Origin: Mesorhizobium sp.
GTDB taxonomy: Bacteria > Pseudomonadota > Alphaproteobacteria > Rhizobiales > Rhizobiaceae
Assembly: GCA_004020645.1 (NCBI GenBank)
Contig: SAQL01000003.1
Span: 186,001-250,000, forward strand
DNA length: 64,000 nucleotides
Direction of reading: 5' to 3'
The position numbers and the translations under genes are program-made. Positions 43,201 through 52,316 of this stretch are shown piece after piece; position 1 is the stretch's first letter; every line of letters starts with the position of its first letter. A model generated the notes under the pieces. It was not told where the DNA came from and did no database searches. It saw nothing but the letters and a program-made list of their open reading frames with translations.

Positions 43201-43568
43201 TGCAGCGCTTGCATCACCTCGGGGTCGAGCTGCTCGCTGAGTGTCGTGAAGCCGCAAAGGTCGGCGAACAGGACCGTTACCGTCCGGCGATCGGCGTCAG
43301 ACACTGGATGCAGCCCTTCTTCGCTTTCGATGTTCGGAAGCAGCGACGGAGTTCCAGAAGGCGGCACAATGGTCCGGCTTGGTGTCGGAGCAGGCCGTTC
43401 GACGGCTTTTGCGGGCGCACCGACGCGTACCCCACATTTCGGACAGAACTCGAAATCAGGTGCGCAGGGGTAGCCGCAACTGGCGCATGGCACGGGCTGG
43501 CGCCTGCCGCACCTCGGACAGAAGGCATAGCCGCCCTCAACCTCTAAACCGCAGCCCGAGCAGTCCAT
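40269..43568 (-). CDS. Zinc-ribbon class III cyclase with AAA ATPase and TPR repeats
   Basis: About 1099 residues from ATG 43568 (GAGG upstream); an in-frame start at 43616 is weaker. Residues 1-55 hold paired zinc ribbons (CSGCG, CPRCG, CASCG, CPKCG). The cyclase domain (about 100-270) has FADLCGFT, VDKFIGDALLALFG and SVTGDTVNTAQRLQ, all catalytic positions present. A STAND-type AAA ATPase follows with GEAGIGKSRLVKEF (about 320) and VVEDLHWAD (about 450). The last 350 residues are TPR-like helices. This is the common architecture of large bacterial sensor cyclases whose ligand is mostly unknown. Confidence 0.9.
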   Translation of the reverse strand: MDCSGCGLEVEGGYAFCPRCGRRQPVPCASCGYPCAPDFEFCPKCGVRVGAPAKAVERPAPTPSRTIVPPSGTPSLLPNIESEEGLHPVSDADRRTVTVLFADLCGFTTLSEQLDPEVMQALQNQLFKELTAAVRNFGGFVDKFIGDALLALFGAPVAHEDDPERALRAALDMIARTARLGESTPHSGSPLLLHIGINTGPVVTGGLGIGTAKSYSVTGDTVNTAQRLQSLAAPGEVLVGELTHRLTRHAFSYESLGDVVFRGKAGSVLVHRLDAPLAVPRAARGLEALGLSAPIIGRSAELNRMLASLDQACGGSAQLVRLVGEAGIGKSRLVKEFVARVGDEDRFRNVAVRLATCSPLGEQSFGALGAVVRSAAGMMQNDSGDEVRGKLAGLLTDLGLPGEEAKRLMPLLYHVLGLGDPDATLQHVEPEQLRRQILYAVRTIIERRLALSPLLIVVEDLHWADAVSLEALRFVMDRLERTRLMLLVTHRPAPDNGQLDSSRVSHTALRLSPLNNDDGRSLLAALFGESWVNSAGGLLDQILERAGGNPLFVEEIVRGLIDRGVLMREGQRWRTVAGEVATDIPATIQAMLLARVDRLPQEVRRLAQEAAVIGPRFDATLLKAVTSDPGRLEAGCELLCDAEIIEEVAGSGSVSSQSYRFTQTLLQDVIYQNMLLQRRTDIHGRVGAALEQLCGDKPERLEDLTVLGHHFAQSAEREKGAHYLQAAGDRARMIYANDDALRFYERALTALGAIRQTPLKLAIAERIADLSGPVGRREIAHHHYETVLQAYRESANRVASARVLRKIGRLLWDVGKRDNAESRYAEAAALLDGADAPIEQAHLWQERGRQAFRSGDHALAAKWADAALDCVRSLTPEHVSEVGCDATLVTAEALNTKAVALARLGRNREAVRQVERSIELAEAAGLLGAACRGYTNLGVLYTTIDPAQAMEVCRRGLEVARHIGDLGLQARLLANLAVACCTFTDRCPTEGVPAAEKAIEIDRALDQREHLPVPLIVLAQIHQCNGRPELAAGLFQEALDVARETGEPQLLFPCYDGLATLNLDLDNLAEAERYFSLAQDICAQHGLDPEALVVLPFLD

Positions 43569-43810
43569 CGAACCAGACCTCACTAGGGGCCGTGACGGGG
43601 TAACATCGCTAAGCACTTCACGGCCAGGCTATTCACAAGGATGCACCGATAGCCGTCGACCAGCAAGCGGCAGCGCAAATGGGCATCGAGCGATCCGTGT
43701 GGGTCCGGTGGCAGAGCGCTGCCGATTCGGGCGGCTGCGTGGCCGTCGTTTGCGAAAGTTCCCTCTTACCCTCCGTCTTCCTGCTATTATGGAGATGAGG
43801 ACACGGACCC

Positions 43811-45583
43811 ATGAGCGAGAATCGTAAGCTAGTCGCAATCCTGGCTGCAGATGTGGTCGGATACAGCCGGCTCGCGAGCGCGGACGAAGATCGTACTTTG
43901 GCGAGGTTGCGGGCACTGCGCAGCGACCTGATCGATCCGACCATCGCAGTGCACCACGGGCGGGTGATCAAGCGCACCGGGGATGGGGCGCTGGTTGAGT
44001 TCCGCAGTGTGGTGGATGCCGTGCGCTGCGCCGTTGAGCTTCAGAATGCTATGGTTGAGCGCAATGCCGGCGTGCCGCAGGACCGCCGCATCGAGTTCAG
44101 GATCGGCATCCATCTGGGGGATGTGGTCGAAGAAAGCGACGGCGACCTGATGGGCGACGGCGTCAACATCGCCTCGCGTTTGGAGGGCGTCGCGGCGCCA
44201 GGCGCCATCTGCCTGTCCGAGGATGCCTATCGCCAGGTCAAGGCGAGGCTCGACCTCTCGGTCAGCGATCTCGGTAGCACACAGCTCAAGAACATCGCCG
44301 AGCCGATCCGGGTCTATTCGCTGCAAGTCGGCAGCGCCGGGACCAAGGTGGCCGCGACAACGGAAACCGCGAGGAGCCGGCCGGCGACGGCAGCGCCGCC
44401 AAAGCTATCGATCGCCGTCTTGCCGTTCGCCAACATAAGCGGTGACGCCGAACAGGACTACTTCGCCGACGGCATCTCTGAAGATATCATCACGGCGCTG
44501 TCCAAACTGTCGCAGCTCTTCGTCATCGCACGCAATTCGTCGTTCACCTTCAAGGGCCAGAACGTCCATGTGCAGGAGGTGGGCACGAAGCTCGGCGTGC
44601 GGCATGTGCTTGAGGGCAGCGTACGCAAGTCGGGGAACAGGGTGCGCATCACCGCGCAGCTCATCGATGCAGCCTCGGGCGGCCATCTTTGGGCGGAGCG
44701 GTTCGATCGCGACTTGACCGACATATTCGCCGTGCAGGACGACGTGACGCAGCAGATCGTCAGTGCGCTGGCGCTCAATCTGACTGAGGGTGATCGTCAG
44801 CGGCTGGCGCCCGAGCACCCGCGCAACACGGAGGCATATGATTGTTTCCTGCGGGGCCGGGAGCTGTGGCACCGGCTGACGAAGGAGACGAACATCGCAG
44901 CCCGCGACCTCTTGCAACGTGCAATTGAACTGGACCCAAAGTTTGCCTCTGCCCACGCTTTCCTCGCCCTCACGCACGGACTCGATTACCTGAACAGGTG
45001 GAGTGCGTCGCCGCCGGAATCGATGACGCAAGCGGAAGAGGCCGCAACGCGAGCGGTAACGCTGGATGGCAGCGATCCCTGGGCGCACTGGGCGCTGGCG
45101 ATAACCAAGCTGTACACACGACGGCACGATGGGGCCATCAACGAGGCCGAGCGCGCGATAGTCCTCAATCCGAACTTCGCCGAAGGGCACGTCGCCCTCG
45201 GAGAGGCGCTGTACTATTCGGGCAGATCCGAGGAGGCCCTCGAGAGTTTCGGCCGGGGGAAGACCTTGAATCCATACTTTCCAGACGTGCTTCTGCACTT
45301 CCAGGCTTTGGCCTCGTTTCAACTAGGAAGGTACGAAGAGGCCGTTGACCTCTTGATGCAACGGCTGGCTCGCAACGCTGTTACCGACGTCTCGCGCGCA
45401 CTTCTGGCCGCCAGCTACGGCCATCTGGGCCGTTTCGCCGAGGCCCGCGCGGCATGGCAGGAGGTGCTTCGCGTCAATCCCGACTATTCGCTGGAATACC
45501 GTCGCAAAGTCTTGCCCTACAAGAACCCTGCCGATTTCGAACACGTGGTGGATGGGCTCCGCAAGGCCGGTGTCGTGCAATGA
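43811..45583 (+). CDS. Class III cyclase with TPR domain
   Basis: The 590-residue protein has a cyclase domain at the N-terminus (about 5-170: AILAADVVGYSRLA, VIKRTGDGALVEF, DLMGDGVNIASRLE). A TolB-N-like middle region follows (about 197-320, SIAVLPFANISGDAEQDYFADGISEDI) and TPR helices to the end (WAHWALAITKLYTRRHDGAINEAERAI). This architecture is strongly expanded in rhizobia. It is divergent from the AAA-cyclase gene across a 242-bp gap. A GAGG about 11 bases upstream precedes the ATG. Confidence 0.9.
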   Translation: MSENRKLVAILAADVVGYSRLASADEDRTLARLRALRSDLIDPTIAVHHGRVIKRTGDGALVEFRSVVDAVRCAVELQNAMVERNAGVPQDRRIEFRIGIHLGDVVEESDGDLMGDGVNIASRLEGVAAPGAICLSEDAYRQVKARLDLSVSDLGSTQLKNIAEPIRVYSLQVGSAGTKVAATTETARSRPATAAPPKLSIAVLPFANISGDAEQDYFADGISEDIITALSKLSQLFVIARNSSFTFKGQNVHVQEVGTKLGVRHVLEGSVRKSGNRVRITAQLIDAASGGHLWAERFDRDLTDIFAVQDDVTQQIVSALALNLTEGDRQRLAPEHPRNTEAYDCFLRGRELWHRLTKETNIAARDLLQRAIELDPKFASAHAFLALTHGLDYLNRWSASPPESMTQAEEAATRAVTLDGSDPWAHWALAITKLYTRRHDGAINEAERAIVLNPNFAEGHVALGEALYYSGRSEEALESFGRGKTLNPYFPDVLLHFQALASFQLGRYEEAVDLLMQRLARNAVTDVSRALLAASYGHLGRFAEARAAWQEVLRVNPDYSLEYRRKVLPYKNPADFEHVVDGLRKAGVVQ

Positions 45584-45652
45584 CAGGTGAGGCCTATGCG
45601 GCCGGTCCGACGCCAGAGGCTCTCCGATAGATCGCCGTCGCTGCGGTTGCGC

Positions 45653-45740
45653 ACTAGAGCAATTCCAGGAAAAGTAGGTCAGGAATTGCGTCAAAGCAAA
45701 GAGAAGAGCGGTTCTGCGTTTCCGTGAAACGGTGACCCGC
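45653..45740. repeat. Rhizobial palindromic intergenic repeat
   Basis: The block AGAGCAATTCCAGGAAAAG ... GGAATTGCGTCAAA ... GAGCGGTT ... CGTTTCCGTGAAACG matches a repeat that I recall as dispersed in Mesorhizobium-type genomes. It contains inverted halves (AATTCC with GGAATT) and a small hairpin, CGTTTC and GAAACG around CGT. Only one copy was noticed in the window. Recognition is from memory, not from a search. Confidence 0.55.
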
Positions 45741-45777
45741 ACCGCAAATCAACCTGCAATAAGGCCTGAAGTGAGGC

Positions 45778-47163
45778 TCAGGTCGCCTTGATCTCGGCCT
45801 GGCCGATCTTGCGCCATCGGGCGTTTTCGCGAACCAGCTTCAGGTCGTCGGTCGTCTCGGCAAATGTCCGCAAACGGTATTGCCGGAGCAGGTCCGGGAA
45901 GAGCGCCCCTTCCGGCAGGCCGGCAAGCTGCTCGCGGACCGAGATCTTTTCGTCGATGACCCGCATGCCCCAGGCATTTTCCCGAACCTGCAGCTCCACA
46001 GCCAGATCGCGTTCTTCCGGCGCGTTTTCGTCTAGCGCAGCCAGCAGGATCGAGTGGAAAAGCGCTACATAACCAATCTGTCTCAGGCCGCCCACAACCC
46101 GCACGCGCGGCAATATGGCAAGGACGAGGAATATCAGGAACAAGTTCGGCAGCAGCACGCCGTCCAGCAGCGCCTGCCTGAGATGCGGCCGCTCGAACGG
46201 GATGGAAAGACCATGCGGCCTGCCAGGCTCGATCAGGTGCCCGTTCTCGAGGACGAGCTTGCGCACGCGCTCCTCGCGGATGCCCCAGAAATAGGCCGTG
46301 GCATTGGGCAGGAATCTGCCAAATGGGCTTGATGCGGCCTCTTGCAAAGCACGTTCGAGACGCTGGCGCCTTGCGGGCTCAATGAGCAGCCTGGAAAGAA
46401 GGCTGCTGTCATATTCTAGATGCCGCGCCATGGCAGCCGCGGCCAGCCGATCATCGATGAAAACCGGGAGGGCCATGCCGGAACGATCCCAATCGGCGAC
46501 CAGATCCTCGTTGAGGGCTGTCAGCGCATCGGCGGCGGTTCCAAACACCTTGTCCTGGCTGGCAAGCAGTGTGCCCAGCCAGCGGCTGGCATCCGTTTCA
46601 TCGCCCACCGCCTCGAGCGCGCGCTTGTTGAGGGAGACGGGACCGGCCACGCAGGCGCTTTTGCGGCACAGTTTGTGGCGCCCCATGCCAAACAGGTTGA
46701 CCTTGTCGTCACCGACATCGAGCCATCCCGGCCCCTCCCGGCCAATTGTCTCCATGGTCATCGTCGCTCCCATGAAGCCGAAGAAGGCCGACAGCCCGTT
46801 TTCGACCGCGCCGAGCCAGGCAAGCAGGAGGGCATCGAAGGTGATCCGGTCCATCAGAAGCAGGCAGTGCAGGCCGGACTGAATCACCGGTCTGTGCTCG
46901 AACTCTTCAAGGGCCTTGCCGATCTCTTCAGGCTGCATGATCACACCAAGGCGCTGATGCAGGACTTCTCGCAGGATCGAGCGGGCAGCGATCGCCGGGC
47001 CCGATGCAGGCCTTGCCACCGGCCGCCACAGATGGCGGGCGTAATCGGAAACCGGTGCATTCCAGTTCTGCTCGATGTCACGCACGACTTCCGGGCAGAG
47101 CAGCGACAGCACAGCCAGAATTTCCGCCGGAGGCGTAGGGGTTGGGTCAAAGACGGCGATCAT
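45778..47163 (-). CDS. Hypothetical protein, membrane-associated
   Basis: A 461-residue protein starting at ATG 47163 (MIAVFDPTPTPP). It is well conserved in composition, with a helical N-half, a likely buried segment ALLLAWLGAVENGLSAFFGFMGATM (split here: about 110-135), and one strong hydrophobic segment near residue 345 (LPNLFLIFLVLAILP). I do not recognise the family. A domain with GRHKLCRKSACVAG contains two Cys. Neighbours are a cyclase gene on the opposite strand and an acetyltransferase gene upstream, which do not define a role. Confidence 0.65.
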   Translation of the reverse strand: MIAVFDPTPTPPAEILAVLSLLCPEVVRDIEQNWNAPVSDYARHLWRPVARPASGPAIAARSILREVLHQRLGVIMQPEEIGKALEEFEHRPVIQSGLHCLLLMDRITFDALLLAWLGAVENGLSAFFGFMGATMTMETIGREGPGWLDVGDDKVNLFGMGRHKLCRKSACVAGPVSLNKRALEAVGDETDASRWLGTLLASQDKVFGTAADALTALNEDLVADWDRSGMALPVFIDDRLAAAAMARHLEYDSSLLSRLLIEPARRQRLERALQEAASSPFGRFLPNATAYFWGIREERVRKLVLENGHLIEPGRPHGLSIPFERPHLRQALLDGVLLPNLFLIFLVLAILPRVRVVGGLRQIGYVALFHSILLAALDENAPEERDLAVELQVRENAWGMRVIDEKISVREQLAGLPEGALFPDLLRQYRLRTFAETTDDLKLVRENARWRKIGQAEIKAT

Positions 47164-47378
47164 TGGTCCCGTCTAGCCGCTTGCGGTGCAAACGCCAAGG
47201 GAGACCAGACTTGCTGGATGCGACCGGCCCACAGATAGACAGATAGATTGTCAACTCGATCAAGATGGTGTGAGACGAAATTGACCGTATCCTACCCGTG
47301 TTCTCCATGAGCAATCGCTGTCGCCGACTCGGCACGAATTGTTAGATTGGCTAAACAGTTAAGGCCAAACAGCGGATC

Positions 47379-47903
47379 TCAGAACCGCAGCCGGGCCATG
47401 CTCAGGAGGTCGTGGTACTGCCCATCGGTAAAACCGGCCTTCGCATGCCGGCCTTCGACCTTGAAGCCGTGGCTTGTGTAGAGACGGATGGCCGGTTCAT
47501 TGTCGGCATAGACGGTCAATTCGACCCGCTTCAGGGCGCGCCAGTTGTCGGCCACGTCAAGCAGCGCCCCAAGTATGGCAGAGCCGATGCCCTTGCCGAC
47601 AAAGGCATCGTCAAGGCCGATATTGATCTCGCCGACATGCGAACGGCGCGGCGAACCCTCCACGACCAGGCTGCCATGGCCGACGACCTTGCCATCCAAC
47701 TCCGCAACGATCCAGGTGGTTTCCTGGCCGGACTTGGCGATGCGCCGCTCCACCTGCTCCACCATCTCGAAGGGCATCCTGAGAGTGCCCCAGCGGAAGC
47801 CCGGCATGTTGAAGATAGCGCAAAGCGCCTCCGCATCGCTTAGCCGGACGGACCGGAGCTGCGGCTGGATTTTCTCCGAGGATGGCGAGGTCGTGCTGGT
47901 CAT
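47379..47903 (-). CDS. GNAT-family N-acetyltransferase
   Basis: The 174-residue protein starts at ATG 47903 with AAGGA five bases upstream; the frame is open to 47942. It shows the GNAT fold: the first strand and helices with RLSDAEALCAIF, the acetyl-CoA-binding motif DDAFVGKGIGSAIL (Q/RxxGxG/A type) and the final motif ADNEPAIRLYTSHGFKVEG. The neighbourhood of residues 28-45 resembles acetyltransferases acting on amino groups of small molecules or ribosomal proteins. Substrate unknown. Confidence 0.88.
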   Translation of the reverse strand: MTSTTSPSSEKIQPQLRSVRLSDAEALCAIFNMPGFRWGTLRMPFEMVEQVERRIAKSGQETTWIVAELDGKVVGHGSLVVEGSPRRSHVGEINIGLDDAFVGKGIGSAILGALLDVADNWRALKRVELTVYADNEPAIRLYTSHGFKVEGRHAKAGFTDGQYHDLLSMARLRF

Positions 47904-47978
47904 GGCGTTCCTTGCGAAGGCAATTGGCCCGGCACGATGCACCGGACATCACCTGAAAATCCAGCCGTCTCTGCCAAC

Positions 47979-48833
47979 CTATAATGCCGATTGCGAGCTA
48001 AGATACCAGGAGGCGGCGTAGAGTTTGAAGACGCCGCTGATGCCGATCCAGCCGAAAAGGGCAAGCCAGCACAATGTCCCGGTCGCCGTCCAGTCGATCC
48101 GGTGCACCGCAGCGTCGGTGACGACGAGGCCAAGGATGGCAAGCAGGCCAACCAGAAACTGCGCCAAGCCGAGCACCAGCAGTTCCTCGCGCGGCGCGCT
48201 TCTCCAGACGAGATATATACCGCCAGCACCGGCCAGGAAGATGGCGCTGTAGACTTGAGCATGGAAGGCATCGATCGGCCATGGCCAGAAGCTGCCGAAT
48301 GTCAGGGGAAACAGCAACAGGCCGACGCCATAGAGCCCAAGGATCGCCGATTCCACCGGCATGTAGCCGCGCCACACGGGGTTTAAGGTCACGCCTTTTG
48401 AAGAAGGACGGGCCCTGGCCCGCCACAGGGACAGCCCGGATACCGCGACCGAAGCGAGATAGACCAAAAACCAGAGCCAGGGCGCTTTGCGCTCGAAGTT
48501 GAAATAGCCAAGATTGATGAACGAAGCCACCGATACGATGGCGGTGAAGATAAAGGCCATGACGAGCACGAGCCGGCCGGGTGACCAGCGATTCCAGACC
48601 AGCAGCGCCGCCATCACGACCATTTCGGCGGTGTAGAAGGCGCCGAGGAAGCGGGCATTGAACGGCGTGACGGCCCAAGGCCAGCGCGGCTTGACCAGCA
48701 CAGGCGCGAAAAACAGGCCGGCGCCTACGATCAGGACGATGATGACCACCACAGAGAAAAGGCGCAGGGCCGCGTGAAATGGCGGGTTGTTGGATGTCGG
48801 CATGGGAGAAAGTCCCAAAGATGAATGCCCCAT
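47979..48833 (-). CDS. Multi-spanning membrane protein of unknown function
   Basis: About 284 residues with roughly seven hydrophobic segments, for example LFSVVVIIVLIVGAGLFF, EMVVMAALLVW, LVLVMAFIFTAIVSV, AILGLYGVGLLLFPLTF and LGLAQFLVGLLAILGLVV. ATG 48833 or ATG 48803 may be the start; neither has a strong ribosome site. I cannot assign a family. It is divergent from the DUF5939 cyclase gene. Confidence 0.7.
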   Translation of the reverse strand: MGHSSLGLSPMPTSNNPPFHAALRLFSVVVIIVLIVGAGLFFAPVLVKPRWPWAVTPFNARFLGAFYTAEMVVMAALLVWNRWSPGRLVLVMAFIFTAIVSVASFINLGYFNFERKAPWLWFLVYLASVAVSGLSLWRARARPSSKGVTLNPVWRGYMPVESAILGLYGVGLLLFPLTFGSFWPWPIDAFHAQVYSAIFLAGAGGIYLVWRSAPREELLVLGLAQFLVGLLAILGLVVTDAAVHRIDWTATGTLCWLALFGWIGISGVFKLYAASWYLSSQSAL

Positions 48834-48993
48834 GGACCATCATAGTGCCGCTTGCGGCCGGTGAAAATCCGCCGAATGGAAATTGAACTGTCAACAGGCT
48901 TATCCATTCGAATGGCCGTACGATCCGTTTCGCAGTAAGATGGAGCATTCGGGGCAAAGACGGCTCCGGGTCGCATTTTCCGGAGCCTGCACG

Positions 48994-50409
48994 ATGAACG
49001 AAGCTCAGGATCTGTTCTCGCTTCTGCGGCAATCGACAGATGTCGATCCGCAGGCGATCGACGCGATCAAGCGCACCATAGCGGAGGGCAAGGACCGCGA
49101 ACTTTGCCGCATCAATGCGCCAGCCTTCGCCAGCAAGCATGGCCTCGACGAGGAGCGCGCCATTAGCGCATTTCTCCATGCGGCACGGGTGGGCATCTTC
49201 GACATTTCCTGGAATGTTCTATGCCCCGGTTGTGGCGGCGTGCTCGACACCAACGCCACGCTGAAAACCCTGCAGAAGGACGAATACACCTGCGCGCTGT
49301 GCTCCGAGGGCTATTCGCCGACCCTCGACGAGATGGTCGAGGTGACATTCACCGTCAGTCCCCGCGTGCGCAGGATTGCCGCCCACAATCCACACGAACT
49401 GCCGTTGGTGGAATATTTCCGCCAGATCTACTGGGGGTCCGGCGTCGATCTGCCGGAAGAGGATTTCGCGAAAAAGATAGAAGCGTTCTCGCTGGAGGAT
49501 ATCGAGCTTGCCCCCGGTGAAAAGGCGGTTCTGCCCATACAGCTTCCGTCTGAATTCATCATCGTCTTCGAGCCGGTCACCCATTCAGTGCAGTTCATCG
49601 ACGGGAAGGGCGAACCAACAAAAGAGCGCCGAAGCCTCTCTTTGGTCTTCGATCGCGACCATGTCCAGAACCAGACGCTGGAGATGCAACCCGGCCCGTT
49701 GCGCATTTCGCTGGAGAACAGGACCGACACCCGCGTGCTGCCGACGGTCTTCATCGCCGGCCAGGAATTGCATGATTTCCTGGGTAAACGCCGGCCCTTC
49801 CTGACCGCCAAGCGCCTGCTCACCAACCAGACGTTCCGCGATCTCTATCGCACGGATACGCTCGACATCAACCAGCGCCTGAAAATCACCAGCCTGACCT
49901 TCCTGTTCACCGACCTGCGCGGATCGACCGAGCTTTACGAGCGGGTGGGCGATCTTTCAGCCTTCGATCTCGTGCGCGTGCATTTCCAGGTTCTGCACGA
50001 GATCGTCGCGGCGGAGGCAGGCGCGGTGGTGAAGACGATCGGTGATGCGGTGATGGCGACCTTCGCGACGCCTGATCGGGCGATTGCTGCGGCCCTCAGG
50101 ATGCGCGATGCCATGCGTGCGCTCAATGACAAAAGCGGGCGCGATGATCTGCTGCTCAAGATCGGAGTCCATGCCGGCCCGTGCATCGCCGTGTCCATGA
50201 ACGAGCGACAGGACTATTTCGGCCAGACGGTCAACATTGCTTCGCGGGTCCAGAACCTTGCCAACGCACAGGCGATCTTCGCCACTCGTGCGGTGGTCGA
50301 CGACGACCTCACCGCCGATCTGTTGCACAGGAATGCGCTGACGCCCGTTCCCCACGAGGTCTCGCTGCGCGGCATTGAGCGGGAGATAGCAGTATATACG
50401 ATCCCCTAA
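48994..50409 (+). CDS. Class III cyclase with DUF5939 and zinc-ribbon N-terminus
   Basis: The 471-residue protein starts at ATG 48994 with GGAG eight bases upstream; the frame is open to 48883. Residues about 1-290 match DUF5939, including a zinc-ribbon-like pair (CPGCGG and CALC, about 74-104). The cyclase domain (about 300-470) has FLFTDLRGST, VVKTIGDAVMATF and DYFGQTVNIASRVQ with intact metal and transition-state residues. DUF5939 cyclases are common in Rhizobiales; their signal is unknown. Confidence 0.9.
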   Translation: MNEAQDLFSLLRQSTDVDPQAIDAIKRTIAEGKDRELCRINAPAFASKHGLDEERAISAFLHAARVGIFDISWNVLCPGCGGVLDTNATLKTLQKDEYTCALCSEGYSPTLDEMVEVTFTVSPRVRRIAAHNPHELPLVEYFRQIYWGSGVDLPEEDFAKKIEAFSLEDIELAPGEKAVLPIQLPSEFIIVFEPVTHSVQFIDGKGEPTKERRSLSLVFDRDHVQNQTLEMQPGPLRISLENRTDTRVLPTVFIAGQELHDFLGKRRPFLTAKRLLTNQTFRDLYRTDTLDINQRLKITSLTFLFTDLRGSTELYERVGDLSAFDLVRVHFQVLHEIVAAEAGAVVKTIGDAVMATFATPDRAIAAALRMRDAMRALNDKSGRDDLLLKIGVHAGPCIAVSMNERQDYFGQTVNIASRVQNLANAQAIFATRAVVDDDLTADLLHRNALTPVPHEVSLRGIEREIAVYTIP

Positions 50410-50446
50410 AGATTTGGCCCCTGAAGATTTGGGTCGTCTCGGCCCC

Positions 50447-50926
50447 TCACACGCGCCTGCTGACAAAATAACGGTCGGCGGGCACCGAAGGCGGTGGCGG
50501 GAGGCGTTGCAACAGCGGGTGATCGAGCGGCGTGCCGCTGACCGCAAAGCCGCCGACGCGAAGCAGGCGCGCGATCAGATCGGGAAGCCAGGTAGAGGTC
50601 ACTGCATCGCGATCGTCATAGCCGGTGCCGATGTCGGCATGAACAAGAGCCGCGTCGATGCCAATGAACCTGCTCGCCGTCTCGCGTATTTCGCCGAGCA
50701 CGAGGTTTTCAGCTTCGGGAATTGAGCTGGCGTGTGCGCCAAGTGCGCGGTCGAACACCACGATCCGGCGCCCGGGCAGGCGCTCGCGCAGATGGTGGAA
50801 CGTCCGGCCATTGCCGAGGCCGAGCTCGAGCACCAGCCCTTCCATCTTCGCCACCTCGACGCAGACTTGATCGAGAATGTCGCGCTGTGCGGTCATCCTG
50901 CTGATGAAATTCTCGAGGCGAGTCAT
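50447..50926 (-). CDS. Class I SAM-dependent methyltransferase-like protein
   Basis: The 159-residue protein from ATG 50926 begins MTRLENFISRMTAQRD. The SAM motif I is LVLELGLGNGRTFHHL, the ribose-binding acidic strand ends in VVFDRAL, and ALVHADIGTGYDD follows at motif III. It is short for a full methyltransferase but complete as a minimal Rossmann fold of the kind annotated as class I SAM-dependent methyltransferases with unknown substrate. Another Met further upstream exists but lacks protein-like sequence. Confidence 0.78.
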   Translation of the reverse strand: MTRLENFISRMTAQRDILDQVCVEVAKMEGLVLELGLGNGRTFHHLRERLPGRRIVVFDRALGAHASSIPEAENLVLGEIRETASRFIGIDAALVHADIGTGYDDRDAVTSTWLPDLIARLLRVGGFAVSGTPLDHPLLQRLPPPPSVPADRYFVSRRV

Positions 50927-51134
50927 ATGCGTTTGTGTGTCCTGAACCAGCTCACGAGATTGGCAATGCCCGCGACCAGAACGGTTCACGGGTGAAACCC
51001 GAGGGCGACGTGTTAAACCCCGATCGCGTCTCGCCAAGTATAGAGTCGAGCGATGAACACTGCAATAACCGGACAGGCCGCCGACAAGGATCATACTGGG
51101 TGGGGTCGGCCCGGCGCGCGGCGGAATAGCGATC

Positions 51135-52316
51135 TCACTTGTAGGGGTCTGCGGCGTCCCGCAAGCCGTCGCCGAGGAAGTTGAACGCCAAGATGACGAG
51201 AATGACGGGCAGCATCGGCAAAAGCAGCCATGGATAGAACGCGATGACGCTGACGCTGCGCGCCTCGGTGAGCAGGATGCCCCAGCTGGTTATCGGCGCC
51301 CTCAGGCCGAGCCCGAGGAAGCTCAGCGCCGTCTCGCCCAGGATCATGCCGGGTATGGAGATCGTCGCCGTCGCGATCAGATGCGACATGAAGCCGGGAA
51401 TGAGATGCCGCCCGATGATGCGGCTGCTTCTGGCGCCCATCAATTGCGCGGCCAGAACGTAATCCTCCTCGCGCAAGGCTAGAAGCTTTGAACGCACGGC
51501 CCGCGCCAGTCCGGTCCAGTCGAGCAGCCCGAGGATGACGGTGATGCCGAAATAGATCAGGATCGGACTCCAGGTTATCGGCATGATCGCCGCCAGAGCC
51601 AGCCATAGCGGAATGCTGGGGATCGATTGCAGAACTTCGATTATCCGTTGAACGATCAGGTCGAAGATACCGCCGTGATAGCCGGCCAGTCCGCCGATAA
51701 CAATGCCGAGCAGGAAGCTGAAACTGATGCCGACGAGGCCGATTGTCAGTGAAATGCGTGCGCCATAGATGATGCGCGAGAGCACATCGCGCCCCAGCCT
51801 GTCAGTGCCGGCTAGAAAGAGCTGGCCGTTTTCGGCAGGGCAGACAAAATGCCTGTCGCCTTCGATCAGGCCCCAGAACTGATAACTGTCGCCCTTGCAG
51901 AAGAAACGGATCCGCTGAACATCATCCTGATTCTCGATGTAGTTCCGCTTGAGCGTGTCCATATCCAGCGTCATCTGGCGGCCATAGACGAACGGCCCGA
52001 CGAGCTGGCCGTTGTGGAACAGGTGCACCTGCTGCGGCGGCGAATAGATGTAGTCCATGTTGCGCGTGTGCAGATTGTAGGGCGCCAGGAACTCGCAAAT
52101 CAGTATCCCGAAATAAAGCGCTGCCAGGAATATGCCGGATATAACGGCAAGCCGGTGCATCCGGAATTTCCACCACATCAGCCGTAACTGCGACGCCTGA
52201 AAGACCTTCGACTGCTCCGGCGTCATCGCCTCGACCGACTGCAGGTCAATGGGCGCTGTGGAAACGTAGTGTTGAAGTGGAGCACCCGGAGCGGGCAGCG
52301 GTGAATGCGTGTTCAT
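51135..52316 (-). CDS. ABC transporter permease, OppC/YejE type
   Basis: The 393-residue protein has a first membrane helix at about 55-75 (LAVISGIFLAALYFGILI), a periplasmic insert of about 100 residues (NMDYIYSPPQQVHLF onwards) typical of the YejE-like subgroup, and the core permease fold from about 190. The ABC coupling segment is ALREEDYVLAAQLMGARSSRII. It starts four bases before the stop of the other permease (overlap ATGA). Together they import oligopeptide-like or small sugar-conjugate solutes. Confidence 0.9.
   Translation of the reverse strand: MNTHSPLPAPGAPLQHYVSTAPIDLQSVEAMTPEQSKVFQASQLRLMWWKFRMHRLAVISGIFLAALYFGILICEFLAPYNLHTRNMDYIYSPPQQVHLFHNGQLVGPFVYGRQMTLDMDTLKRNYIENQDDVQRIRFFCKGDSYQFWGLIEGDRHFVCPAENGQLFLAGTDRLGRDVLSRIIYGARISLTIGLVGISFSFLLGIVIGGLAGYHGGIFDLIVQRIIEVLQSIPSIPLWLALAAIMPITWSPILIYFGITVILGLLDWTGLARAVRSKLLALREEDYVLAAQLMGARSSRIIGRHLIPGFMSHLIATATISIPGMILGETALSFLGLGLRAPITSWGILLTEARSVSVIAFYPWLLLPMLPVILVILAFNFLGDGLRDAADPYK

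Noticed and set aside
43617..43810. Specific promoter hexamers in the gap between the two cyclase genes
   Set aside because: TATTAT near 43790 has no -35-like hexamer at a suitable distance, so no promoter is assigned.
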